Assembly (NCBI GenBank): GCA_021780115.1
Contig: JAJXZI010000105.1
Location: 7,796-48,420 of the forward strand
Direction of reading: 5' to 3'
Length of the DNA: 40,625 bases
DNA from: a bacterium
Lineage (GTDB): Bacteria > Verrucomicrobiota > Verrucomicrobiia > Limisphaerales > JAJXZI01
The notes under the pieces are model-generated. The model was not told the origin of the DNA and searched no databases. It was given only the letters and a program-made list of their open reading frames with translations. Below are positions 1-7,744 of this stretch, piece after piece (positions within the stretch are counted from its first letter, which is position 1; every line of letters begins with the position of its first letter). Made by a program: the position numbers and the translations under genes.

Positions 1-1
1 C

Positions 2-712
2 AGCGGCGGCACCGTCTGGTATACCCAGATCGGGGGCGATACCATCCGGCCGATGATCACCATCACCGGCCTGCCGCCGGGCTTGGCGCAAGTATATTAC
101 GTTGTCGCCACGGGGCCGGGCGGCTCGTCGGGTTACACCGCGGCCGTGCTCGCCACCACCACCGCACCGCAAGGACCACCCCGTTTGTTTGTGACCGGAT
201 TGACTTCCACTTCCGTCAGTCTCGGTTGGGATGCTGCGCCCGGCCCGGCCCAGAATCCGCTCTATTCTCCCATCACCACCTACACGATCATGGAAAGAAA
301 CACATCCGTCAGTCCGGCGATAAACATCCCGGCCGCCACGAACCTCACCGGGACCAGCGGCACCATTACGGGACTCACGCCCGGCCGCTCGCACCTCTGG
401 TTTGTGTCCGGCGTTGACACGGCTGGAAATGCCTCACCGCTTGCGTTGGTGTATGTCGTTGTCACCAATCCCGTGCCTGTTTCCCCGCGCTTGAGCAACA
501 CTGGGCCGTCCGCGAACGGAGCCGTTCAATTCGCCGTGACCGAAGGCGGCTCCATCCTGCAAACGGTGCTGGTCCAAGCCACCACCAACCCGGCGAATCC
601 CGCCTCCTGGGTGCAAATCGGCTCCATACTTCCGACCGCGAGCCCAATCACCTTCACTGACACCAACGCCGCGCAATACCCGGCGCGTTTCTATCGGCTA
701 CAGGCGCCGTGA
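2..712 (+). CDS. Fibronectin type III domain protein, C-terminal part (5' end outside window)
   Basis: The reading frame is open from the first complete codon at position 2, so the gene begins before the window. It holds the end of one FN3-like domain (...YYVVATGPGGSSGYTAAV), then a complete FN3 domain running from about PRLFVTGLTSTSVSLGW to LVYVVVTNP. A final module of about 75 residues ends in ITFTDTNAAQYPARFYRLQAP-like sequence. FN3 domains are found in secreted and surface proteins and usually act as spacers or binding modules. The terminal module matches the end of the beta-helix protein at 30637-32175, so it may be a lineage-specific sorting or anchoring domain (inference). No catalytic domain is visible in the part present. 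Confidence 0.8.
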   Translation, partial: SGGTVWYTQIGGDTIRPMITITGLPPGLAQVYYVVATGPGGSSGYTAAVLATTTAPQGPPRLFVTGLTSTSVSLGWDAAPGPAQNPLYSPITTYTIMERNTSVSPAINIPAATNLTGTSGTITGLTPGRSHLWFVSGVDTAGNASPLALVYVVVTNPVPVSPRLSNTGPSANGAVQFAVTEGGSILQTVLVQATTNPANPASWVQIGSILPTASPITFTDTNAAQYPARFYRLQAP

Positions 713-807
713 CGCGGATTGGGTGGATAACTGGTGGCGACTTGATGCCGGCGCAGGTCGTCGGGGGGCAGGAAATCGGAGAAACTCGGCGCGTCGAATG
801 GGTCAAT

Positions 808-1593
808 TCAGTTTGCCGTCTCCCACACGATCCGGCGCGAATCAAACACCGGCCCTTCGGTGCAGGTGCGCTGGTATTCCCAACTTTCGCCGACCTTGAC
901 CGGAATCACGCACGTCAGGCAAACGCCGACGCCGCAGCACATATGCTCGTCCATCGAAAGCTCGGCCGGCACGTTGAACTCGTCCGCGAACTGGCCGACG
1001 GCCTTGAGCATCGGCGTCGGGCCGCATGCGAAAAGCTTCCTTCCCACCGTGCCGCGACGCAGTTCGGCCAGCAGCGGCTGCGTCACCAATCCCTTCTCGC
1101 CATGACTTCCGTCCTCGGTGGTCACGCGGATCTCCCAGCCGAGCGCCCGAAATTCCTGTTCGCACAGAATGTCCGCGCGTCGTCGTCCGCCGACGAACAC
1201 GAGGCCTTTCTGCGGTGAGCGCTGGGCCAGCAAATACATCGCGGCCATACCATAGCCGCCCGCGACCAGCAGGGGCGTTTCACCGCCGGGCTTCGGCACG
1301 GTGAATCCGTGGCCCAGCGGGCCGATCACGCTCAGTTCCTCGCCGGGCCGCATCCGCGAGAGCGCGTCGGTCCCTTTGCCCACGGCTTTGTAGAGGATGG
1401 AGAAGGTCTCGCCCGCGACTTGGAAAATGCTGAAAGGCCGGCGCAGCAGCGCGTCCTTCAGCGACAGGATGCGGAGGTGGGCGAACTGGCCCGGTTGCAC
1501 CAGCAGCGCGATTTGCGGGGCGCGGACGACCAGGCGGAAGTAGCGGTCGGTATCGCGCTCGTTGGAAACGATCGGGACGGTTTGCTCAAGCAT
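808..1593 (-). CDS. pyrK: Dihydroorotate dehydrogenase electron transfer subunit (PyrK-like)
   Basis: This 261-residue protein has the ferredoxin-reductase layout of PyrK, the iron-sulfur flavoprotein that passes electrons from PyrD to NAD+ during pyrimidine synthesis. Visible features are the FAD-binding RRPFS motif (residues 51-55), a glycine-rich NAD-binding stretch (VAGGYGMAAM), the ACGPTPML motif, and a C-terminal 2Fe-2S ligand set at Cys220, 225, 228 and 244 (CCGVGVCLTC then TC). The length is normal for the family. No pyrD lies beside it in this window; the upstream neighbour on the same strand is the hopene cyclase, 96 bases away. A related ferredoxin-reductase subunit is possible, but the 2Fe-2S spacing fits PyrK best. 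Confidence 0.88.
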   Translation of the reverse strand: MLEQTVPIVSNERDTDRYFRLVVRAPQIALLVQPGQFAHLRILSLKDALLRRPFSIFQVAGETFSILYKAVGKGTDALSRMRPGEELSVIGPLGHGFTVPKPGGETPLLVAGGYGMAAMYLLAQRSPQKGLVFVGGRRRADILCEQEFRALGWEIRVTTEDGSHGEKGLVTQPLLAELRRGTVGRKLFACGPTPMLKAVGQFADEFNVPAELSMDEHMCCGVGVCLTCVIPVKVGESWEYQRTCTEGPVFDSRRIVWETAN

Positions 1594-1689
1594 CGTCGCT
1601 GGGGAGGATGGTGGGCACGGAACGGGCCGTCAATTCCGCGGGCGCCCGGAGCGACGAGCCGGATTGCAGCCGGCGCGCCACCGGCGGCG

Positions 1690-3870
1690 TCACGGGGATG
1701 CCACCGTCGCCGGGCGCGGCCGGATCAGTTCTTCCGGCAGGCCCAGCGATTTTCCGTCCACCGGGCCGGAGGCGCCGGGTTCCCTGCCTTCGAGAAGTTG
1801 CCGGTACGTGGCCAGCGCGAGCAGCGGCCAGGCGTTCCGATACATGTCGTATTTCAGATAGAAGACTTTGGGAAAGCCGGTCCCGGTGATCTCGTCCTCC
1901 GTCCAGGAACCGTCGGGGTTCTGGGTGCGGATGAGGAACTCGACGCCGCGTTTCAGGCTGGGCCGCTCCGGCTCGTCAAAGGCACACAAGCCCATGACCG
2001 CCCACGCGGTCTGGGACGCCGTGCTGGGTCCCTGGCCTTTGAAAACCGGGTCGTCGTAGGTGTTGCAGCGCTCGCCCCACCCGCCGTCCTCGTGCTGGAC
2101 GCTTTCCAGCCAGTCGCGGGCCTTGAGCAGCCAGGCCTGGCGCATGTCCAGGTGAAAGGCGCGCAGGCCGCGCAGCACCTGCCAGGTGCCGTAGAGGTAG
2201 TTCACGCCCCAGCGCCCGTACCAGGAGCCGTCCGGTTCCTGGTTCTCGCGCAGGTATTCCAGCGCCCGCTGCACCTGCGGATGGTCGAGGCAGTAGCCCT
2301 CGTAGCCGAGCAATTCCAGGATGCGCGCGGTGATGTCGGCGCACTCCGGGTCGAGCATGGCGTTGTGATCGGCGAAGGGGACTTTTTCCAGAATGCCCTT
2401 GGTGCAGTCCTTGTCGAAGGCCGCCCAACCGCCGTCCCGGCACTGGAAGGTGAGCATCCAGTCCCGGCCGCGCTGGAAGGCGGCGGCGCGGCGCGCGGGA
2501 TCGTCGGTCGGCACTTTGCGCAGGGCGAGCAGCACCATCGCTGTGTCGTCCACGTCCGGGTTCCACTGGTTGTTGTATTCAAACACCCAGCCGCTCGGCT
2601 CGACCCGGGCGGGGTTCTTGTACTGCCAGTCGCCGCGGAAACGGATTTCGCGGTCGAGCACCCACTCGGTCGCCCGCTTGAGCGCGGGGTGGTCGGCCGG
2701 CACGCCCGACTCGGCCAGACAGATCGTCACAATCGCCGTGTCCCAGACCGGCGAGAAACACGGTTCGATGCGCACGCCGTGCTCGGTTTCGTGTTCCAGC
2801 TTCTTCAACTCCCGCTCGGCCCGGACGACCTGCGGGTGGTCGTCGGGATAGCCCAGCGCCTTGAGGGCGATGAGCGCGTTGAGCATGGACGGGAAGATCG
2901 CCGCCAAGCCGTCCGAGCCTTCGAAGCGCTCCAGCATCCACCGCTCGGCCTTCCGGAGCGCGCGTTTGCGGAAGGGGTGCAGGTTGTGCTGGGCGAACCA
3001 CTCGGCCAGCTTGTGGACTTGGTCCAGCCACAGGAAAAAGTTGCGCCAGGTCAGCCGGTCCGGATCGGGCGCCAGCGCCAGGTCGCGCTCGTGGAACCCT
3101 TCCGGGTAGAGTTCATCCAGGGTGACGTTCGCCGGCAGCGGGCGGGTGGGCTTGAAGTGGTTGATGATGGAGAGCGGCACGAGCATCGCGCGGCTCCAAC
3201 TGCTCATCTCCCAGAAATTCACGTGAAACCATTTGCCGATGAGCAGCACCTCGCAGGGAATGGTCGGCACGTATTCCCACGGGAACAACCCCAGCAGGGC
3301 CAGGTAAAGCTTGGAGAAGGTGTTCATGCGCGGCACGCCGCCCAGGCTGCGGGCCACTTCCCGCGCCCGGAGCATCCGCGGCGAGGTGGGCGGCACGCCG
3401 GCCAGCTTGAGCGCGAGGTAGGCCTTGATGGTGGCGTTCACTTCGGCCGGCCCGCCGTAGTAAATGTTCCACCCGCCATCCGGCAACTGCATCGCGAGCA
3501 GGTGGTTCACCGCCTTGCGCTGCCACGCCGGATCCACCTTCCCGTTCCAATGGTGATAGGCCACCATGTCCGACACCAGCGTGGAATCCACCATCAACTC
3601 GCCGACCCAGTAGCCTTCGGGCCGCTGCGCACCCAACAAATAGCGTTGCGACCGCCCGATGGCGGCCGCCAAACCCAGCACGGGACCAGACCGTAATGCG
3701 GCTGGTGCGGTCCCTGGAGCTTCGGAGTCCGGTTCTGGTACAGACACGCCGATACTCTGCGATTCGGCGCTGGCGGTGTAAAGGGGAATTCCCCGCGCCC
3801 CGGCATGGCGGACGCTCTCGTTCCGGCCGGCCATCCTGTGCCGCGACGGGCCGCTGAGCGCCTCGGACAA
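1690..3870 (-). CDS. shc: Squalene-hopene cyclase
   Basis: The enzyme cyclises squalene to hopene or hopanol, the first committed step of hopanoid membrane lipid synthesis, and acts as a monotopic inner-membrane protein. The catalytic acid motif DVDDTA is at residues 439-444 in this frame, and several QW-type repeats are present, such as QLPDGGWN, QCRDGGWAAFD, QEPDGSWYGRWG and QHEDGGWGE. The frame opens with a TTG codon at 3870, but residues 1-63 show no family resemblance. Homology begins at VLGLAAAIGRSQRYLL, where a GTG at 3681 would give 663 residues, close to the usual length. The true start is therefore uncertain (3870, ATG 3834 or GTG 3681). pyrK follows 96 bases downstream. Confidence 0.92.
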   Translation of the reverse strand: MSEALSGPSRHRMAGRNESVRHAGARGIPLYTASAESQSIGVSVPEPDSEAPGTAPAALRSGPVLGLAAAIGRSQRYLLGAQRPEGYWVGELMVDSTLVSDMVAYHHWNGKVDPAWQRKAVNHLLAMQLPDGGWNIYYGGPAEVNATIKAYLALKLAGVPPTSPRMLRAREVARSLGGVPRMNTFSKLYLALLGLFPWEYVPTIPCEVLLIGKWFHVNFWEMSSWSRAMLVPLSIINHFKPTRPLPANVTLDELYPEGFHERDLALAPDPDRLTWRNFFLWLDQVHKLAEWFAQHNLHPFRKRALRKAERWMLERFEGSDGLAAIFPSMLNALIALKALGYPDDHPQVVRAERELKKLEHETEHGVRIEPCFSPVWDTAIVTICLAESGVPADHPALKRATEWVLDREIRFRGDWQYKNPARVEPSGWVFEYNNQWNPDVDDTAMVLLALRKVPTDDPARRAAAFQRGRDWMLTFQCRDGGWAAFDKDCTKGILEKVPFADHNAMLDPECADITARILELLGYEGYCLDHPQVQRALEYLRENQEPDGSWYGRWGVNYLYGTWQVLRGLRAFHLDMRQAWLLKARDWLESVQHEDGGWGERCNTYDDPVFKGQGPSTASQTAWAVMGLCAFDEPERPSLKRGVEFLIRTQNPDGSWTEDEITGTGFPKVFYLKYDMYRNAWPLLALATYRQLLEGREPGASGPVDGKSLGLPEELIRPRPATVASP

Positions 3871-4020
3871 GCAGACGCGCGGCGAGATGGGTGACCTCCT
3901 CCGTACGCTCCGCCCCCCCCATTCGCGTCACCATCCTGCCCGGCGCCCGCCATTTCGCGGCAGCGGAGCGGTTGGGCGACCGGGTCATTCTGGTGCGCGA
4001 TGGCCGCGTGCAACCGCAGT
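3858..4020 (+). pseudogene. Possible 3' remnant of an unknown gene
   Basis: A short open frame bounded by a TGA at 3855 reads into [20 protein letters not shown] followed by [12 protein letters not shown] and a TGA at 4018-4020. The end has a protein-like composition and vaguely recalls the tail of a nucleotide-binding protein, but no family can be named. It has no credible start and its 5' end overlaps the doubtful N-terminal extension of the hopene cyclase frame. A C8 run at 3913-3920 lies within it. It could equally be chance. Confidence 0.2.
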
Positions 4021-4161
4021 GAGGCGATGCCGGCGCCGGACCTACTCACGCGAGCGTCCAATCCGGGTCGGCCGCCGAACGGCCAGTTTGGGCTTGCTTT
4101 TTCAGGGTGTTCTGAGACATTACCACCGTTCTTGAAGGGTTCCGAAAGAACTGAGAGACGT

Positions 4162-5073
4162 ATGCTGCGCAAAACTCTTGCCACGCCTTCGGAGAGACAG
4201 GGTGGATATTCGGGTTTCACCCTGATCGAGTTGTTAGTGGTCATCGCGATCATCGCGATCCTGGCCGGCCTCCTCCTGCCCGCCTTGGCCCACGCCAAGC
4301 AGAAGACCCAGGGCATCCAGTGCATGAACAACCATCGCCAGTTGGCGCTGGCGTGGCGCATGTACGCGGAGGACAACCGCGACGTCATCGTTTATGCGAG
4401 CGATGACGGAAGCGGCGCGGCCAATCCCTACAACCAGTATGCATGGACCCAGGCCCACTTGGACTTCAATCCCGCCAACCAGGCCAACTGGAATATTGCC
4501 GCCGACCTGGCCAAGGGTCCCCTCTGGCCCTATTGCAGCCAAAGTGCCGCGATCTTCAAGTGCCCTTCCGACCACTCCTCCATCCGGCTCAGCGGCGGGG
4601 CGATGGCGCCACGGGTGCGGAGCATGTCCATGAATTTGTATGTGGGCGGCTTTGCCGGGAGCCCCAAAACCAGCCCGGCCGGCAACGACGGGAACTGGCC
4701 TTGGGCGGCGCCGTATTTCATCTACAACAAGACTTCCGGCATGAACAATCCGGGGCCGGCGATGCTCTTCGTCTTCCTCGACATGCGCGAAGACCACATC
4801 AACTGGGGCAATTACATGACCTACATGGTGGGCTACCCGAACCAGCCGGCGCAGTATGCTTTCAGCCAGGACATGCCGGGCATCTACCATGATTTAGGGT
4901 GCGGTTTCTCCTTTGCCGACGGCCACTCCGAACTGCACCATTGGCGCGACGGGCGCACCACGCCGCCGATGCTGCCGCCGGGCCAGGCGGTGCCCGATAA
5001 CTTCTTTCTCGCGGTCCCGAACGACGTGGATGTCGCTTGGCTGCAAGACCACGCCACGCGCCCCCACAACTAA
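4162..5073 (+). CDS. Prepilin-like protein with H-X9-DG C-terminal motif
   Basis: This 303-residue protein has a type IV pilin/pseudopilin N-terminus: a short basic leader, the prepilin peptidase site G|FTLIE, and a hydrophobic helix ([19 protein letters not shown]). It carries the [20 protein letters not shown] segment typical of the large verrucomicrobial and planctomycetal prepilin families. The C-terminus has an exact H-X9-DG motif ([12 protein letters not shown]). Such proteins are exported and processed by a type II/IV pilus system; the individual role is unknown. ATG 4162 was chosen because it gives a normal leader with a purine-rich GAGAGAC just upstream, whereas the open frame extends back to 4000 without similarity. 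No secretion-system genes are adjacent. Confidence 0.85.
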   Translation: MLRKTLATPSERQGGYSGFTLIELLVVIAIIAILAGLLLPALAHAKQKTQGIQCMNNHRQLALAWRMYAEDNRDVIVYASDDGSGAANPYNQYAWTQAHLDFNPANQANWNIAADLAKGPLWPYCSQSAAIFKCPSDHSSIRLSGGAMAPRVRSMSMNLYVGGFAGSPKTSPAGNDGNWPWAAPYFIYNKTSGMNNPGPAMLFVFLDMREDHINWGNYMTYMVGYPNQPAQYAFSQDMPGIYHDLGCGFSFADGHSELHHWRDGRTTPPMLPPGQAVPDNFFLAVPNDVDVAWLQDHATRPHN

Positions 5074-5134
5074 GCGGGGGCGGCACAGAGAGGGCGGGGC
5101 GGGGCACCGCCCGGGAATCGGCTCACAGCCGGAG

Positions 5135-6223
5135 TTACCGGCCGGGGCGATCTGCGGTGGCGCGTTTGCGGATTTGGCCGATGGCCCAGCCCGCGTGCTC
5201 GGCGATGAGCGGTTCGGGATCGTGGCGCGCGCGTTCCAAGGCGGGCAGGGCCGAGGCGTCGCCTGAATTTCCGAGCGCCACGCAAACGTTCCGCAGCAAA
5301 CCACGCCGCTTGGTCCGCGTTACCGCCGTGCCTGCAAAACGCTGCCGGAAGCCCGCCTCGGTGAGCGAAAGCAAGTCAAGCAAGTCGGGGGTGCCCAGTT
5401 CCGGACGGGCGTGCGGCTTCATCAAGCGGGCTTCCCGCGCGAACCGGTTCCAGGGGCAGGCCGCCAGACAATCGTCGCAGCCGAAGATACGCGTGCCGAT
5501 CTTCGGCCGAAGATCGAGCGGGATGCTGCCTTTCAACTCAATCGTGAGGTAAGAGAGGCAAAGACGCGCGTCGAGTTGGAACGGGGCGATGAGGGCGCCG
5601 GTCGGGCAGGCGGCCAGGCAACGCGCGCAGGCGCCACAGCGGTTTTTCTCCGGCGGGTCCGGCTCCAGGGGCAGCGTGGTGAGGATTTCCGCCAGGAGCA
5701 GCCAGTTGCCCAACTGACGGCTGATGACGTTGGTGTGTTTGCCGACGAAACCCAGGCCGGCACGCTGCGCGAACTCGCGTTCCAACACCGGGCCGGTATC
5801 GACGTACCAAAGCGACCTCGTCTCCGGACCGCCGAGTCGGCCCACAAATCCCGCAAGCTGCTTGAGCCGTTCGCCCATCACAGTGTGGTAATCCTCAAAG
5901 CGGGCGTAGCGTGCGATCGTACCGGGATGGTGGGCGCGAAGCGAAGGACGTGAAGCGAGTCCCGGCGCCGCAACCGCCGTCGGGCGACACTCCTCGCGGG
6001 TCGCGTAACTCGCCGCCACCACGATGACGGTATTCGCTCCGGGCAGCACGAGTTGCGGGTCGATCCGCTTGGTGGCGTTCCGCTCGAGGTAGCCCATTTC
6101 CCCATGGCGCTGATTGTTCAGCCACGTGAGGAACTGCGGTGCGGTGACCGGGGGCGCCGCCGCGGCAAAGCGGCATTCGTCGAACCCCAGCGCGAGGGCT
6201 TGCTCGCGGACGGCCTGCTTCAT
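5135..6223 (-). CDS. queG: Epoxyqueuosine reductase
   Basis: QueG carries out the last step of queuosine synthesis, reducing epoxyqueuosine in tRNA with a cobalamin cofactor and two 4Fe-4S clusters. The 362-residue protein shows the QueG pattern: RYARFEDYH near residue 105, the catalytic Asp in YVDTGPVLER (Asp142), a first ferredoxin motif at Cys196, 199, 202 and 206 (CGACARCLAACP), a second CDDCLAACPWN motif, and a C-terminal HEAT-like segment (RNVCVALGNSGD). Residues around 85-100 form a local insertion in a variable loop. The start overlaps the stop of aroK by 4 bases (ATGA), indicating translational coupling. Confidence 0.93.
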   Translation of the reverse strand: MKQAVREQALALGFDECRFAAAAPPVTAPQFLTWLNNQRHGEMGYLERNATKRIDPQLVLPGANTVIVVAASYATREECRPTAVAAPGLASRPSLRAHHPGTIARYARFEDYHTVMGERLKQLAGFVGRLGGPETRSLWYVDTGPVLEREFAQRAGLGFVGKHTNVISRQLGNWLLLAEILTTLPLEPDPPEKNRCGACARCLAACPTGALIAPFQLDARLCLSYLTIELKGSIPLDLRPKIGTRIFGCDDCLAACPWNRFAREARLMKPHARPELGTPDLLDLLSLTEAGFRQRFAGTAVTRTKRRGLLRNVCVALGNSGDASALPALERARHDPEPLIAEHAGWAIGQIRKRATADRPGR

Positions 6224-6759
6224 CGCTGATCGGACACGGCCAGCCGGAACTGGCTGATCACGTGCTGGGCGACCTCGATCACGGAGCGGCGCTCGGTGTT
6301 CACCAGCACGTCCGCCTGCCGGTAGAACGGGTCCCGCGCGGTCAGCAGCGCCCGGATGCGGGCCAGCGGATCGGGGTCGTGCAACATCGGCCGATGCGCC
6401 TGGAAGCGCACGCGTTCCCAGAGCATCTCCGGCGAAGCCCAGAGATAAACGACCAGCGAGTGCGCCTGCAGGTCCGCCAAGTTCTGCGCGTTGGCCGGCA
6501 GTCCGCCGCCGGTGGCAATGACGGTGCGGGTTCGCTGGCCTAACTGCTGCACGACTTGGCGCTCGCGTTCGCGGAACGCCAGCTCACCCGCCGCGGCGAA
6601 AAGCTCCGTGATCGACTTCCCCGCTTGCGACTCGATGAGTTCATCGGTGTCGAGAAAATCGAATCGCAGCCGATCCGCCACGGCGTGCCCGACGGAGGAT
6701 TTGCCCGCGCCCATGAACCCGATCAGGGCGAGGTTGTGGATTGGCCGAGTCTCGATCAC
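6220..6759 (-). CDS. aroK: Shikimate kinase
   Basis: This 179-residue P-loop kinase phosphorylates shikimate at the 3-hydroxyl in the chorismate pathway. The Walker A motif GFMGAGKSS spans residues 14-22. The shikimate-binding DTD (FLDTDELIE), the FRERE segment and the Walker B-like ATGGG motif follow in the expected order, then the lid region with RPML. Length and order are normal for AroK. It is the first gene of a two-gene minus-strand unit with queG. A near-identical fold occurs in gluconate kinases, but the DTD and FRERE motifs fit shikimate kinase. Confidence 0.93.
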   Translation of the reverse strand: MIETRPIHNLALIGFMGAGKSSVGHAVADRLRFDFLDTDELIESQAGKSITELFAAAGELAFRERERQVVQQLGQRTRTVIATGGGLPANAQNLADLQAHSLVVYLWASPEMLWERVRFQAHRPMLHDPDPLARIRALLTARDPFYRQADVLVNTERRSVIEVAQHVISQFRLAVSDQR

Positions 6760-6840
6760 GACTCTCTTCTACCGCAACCCGTGGGGCTTGACACGCGGTT
6801 TTCCAAAGAATGTCAGCCGGGGGCCGCGGTGGGCGAGGCT

Positions 6841-7302
6841 TCAGATGCTGAAATCGAACGCTTTCAGCGGTTCCTCCTGCAACCGGCGCCAGCGCTCGCA
6901 CAGTTCGGCCACGGTGACGCGTTCCGCGATCTGCACGATTGCCTCGCGGACTTCCTTCATCACACTGCGGATGGGACAGCGTGACTCGTCCGGGCAGGAG
7001 CATTTCTCGTAAAAATGCTGGCTGACGCAACTGACCGGCGCCAGCGCCCCTTCGATGTGCCGCACCACGCTGGCCAGCGTCACCTCCTCGGGGGGACGCG
7101 CCAGACGATAACCGCCGGCAACGCCCCGCTTGCTTTGCACGATACCCGCCGATTTCAGGTCGTTCAGGATCTGCTCCAGGAACCGCTTAGGGATGTTCTG
7201 ATGCCGCGAGATGTTCTGGATGCTCACAACCTTGTCGCCGAAGTTCAGTCCAAGAACCAACATGGCCCGAAGGGCGTATTCGCCGCGGAGGGACAATCTC
7301 AT
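6841..7302 (-). CDS. Rrf2 family transcriptional regulator, probable regulator of the divergent sulfur operon
   Basis: The 153-residue protein begins MRLSLRGEYALRAML and has the Rrf2 winged helix (SIQNISRHQNIPKRFLEQIL, GVAGGYRLARPPEEVTL). In the C-terminal part it has cysteines at 92, 101, 103 and 109, so it may bind an Fe-S cluster or sense thiols. Rrf2 members include IscR, NsrR and the cysteine-metabolism repressor CymR. Transcription is divergent from a sulfate uptake and cysteine synthesis operon, with only 155 AT-rich bases between the two starts, so a CymR-like role is the best inference. The sequence alone cannot separate CymR-like from IscR-like function. Confidence 0.88.
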   Translation of the reverse strand: MRLSLRGEYALRAMLVLGLNFGDKVVSIQNISRHQNIPKRFLEQILNDLKSAGIVQSKRGVAGGYRLARPPEEVTLASVVRHIEGALAPVSCVSQHFYEKCSCPDESRCPIRSVMKEVREAIVQIAERVTVAELCERWRRLQEEPLKAFDFSI

Positions 7303-7308
7303 GACCCG

Positions 7309-7336
7309 AATCTACAATGCGTAGCAACTTGGTCAA
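7309..7336 (-). promoter_or_regulatory. Candidate sigma-70 promoter of the Rrf2 gene
   Basis: Read on the minus strand, TTGACC (7336-7331) and TAGATT (7314-7309) are separated by 16 bases. The -10 box ends 6 bases before the ATG, so transcription would start at or next to the A of the start codon, predicting a leaderless mRNA. No Shine-Dalgarno sequence precedes the ATG, which fits. Confidence 0.45.
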
Positions 7337-7411
7337 GATTGTTTCAAATTGGATTTGCCTGCTCTGAAATAGCCGAGTATTGGGCAAATCGAATAATTTA
7401 CATAATCACAA

Positions 7412-7439
7412 TTGACAAAGTGTAGATTTTTGGTATTGT
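7412..7439 (+). promoter_or_regulatory. Candidate sigma-70 promoter of the sulfur operon
   Basis: A perfect TTGACA (7412-7417) is followed after 16 bases by TATTGT (7434-7439). It lies in the only clearly AT-rich stretch of the region and points toward the DUF2292 gene, whose ATG is 18 bases past the -10 box. The AT-rich sequence just upstream (about 7390-7411) is a plausible place for the Rrf2 regulator to bind, although no strong palindrome could be picked out. Confidence 0.5.
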
Positions 7440-7457
7440 CGCCGCTGTCCGATCGAA

Positions 7458-7655
7458 ATGACGCGAATGAAGACTTTTGAGAACAGGGGAGAAACAGCGC
7501 CGACATGGGAGCGCTTGGTGCAAGCCCACGTCCACTCGCTGCGCTTCGGGACCGTGCAAATTGTCGTTCACGGCGGGCGCGTCGTTCAGGTCGAACGCAC
7601 CGAGAAGGTCCGGCTGGATGACCCGGATCACCGGAGCCAGGAGTCTGGCGGATGA
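7458..7655 (+). CDS. DUF2292 (YezD-like) small protein
   Basis: This 65-residue protein matches the short DUF2292/YezD pattern: an amphipathic start (WERLVQAHVHSLRFGTV), a beta segment QIVVHGGRVVQVERTEKVRL and a polar tail. In many bacteria members of this family sit beside sulfate or cysteine metabolism genes, and here the gene is first in a sulfate uptake operon. Its biochemical role is unknown. The ATG is 18 bases downstream of the predicted -10 box, so the leader is short and has no Shine-Dalgarno sequence. A second Met at codon 4 is an alternative start. Confidence 0.8.
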   Translation: MTRMKTFENRGETAPTWERLVQAHVHSLRFGTVQIVVHGGRVVQVERTEKVRLDDPDHRSQESGG

Positions 7656-7744
7656 TTGGGCTAACCAGTCCACTGGTGGCAGAAAACGGCAGCGGAGCCA
7701 ACTGACCGATCCGTCGGAAGTGAAGCTGGACATGAAAACGACCA

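Noticed and set aside
1309-3696. 795-codon open frame antisense to the hopene cyclase
   Set aside because: High GC keeps the opposite strand open; the translation is Arg/His/Pro/Gln-rich with no family pattern, whereas the minus strand encodes a clear enzyme.
5097-5112. GGGCGG-GGCA-CCGCCC hairpin as a terminator between the prepilin gene and queG
   Set aside because: The 6-bp stem is not followed by a T run on either strand, and such stems are frequent at this GC content.
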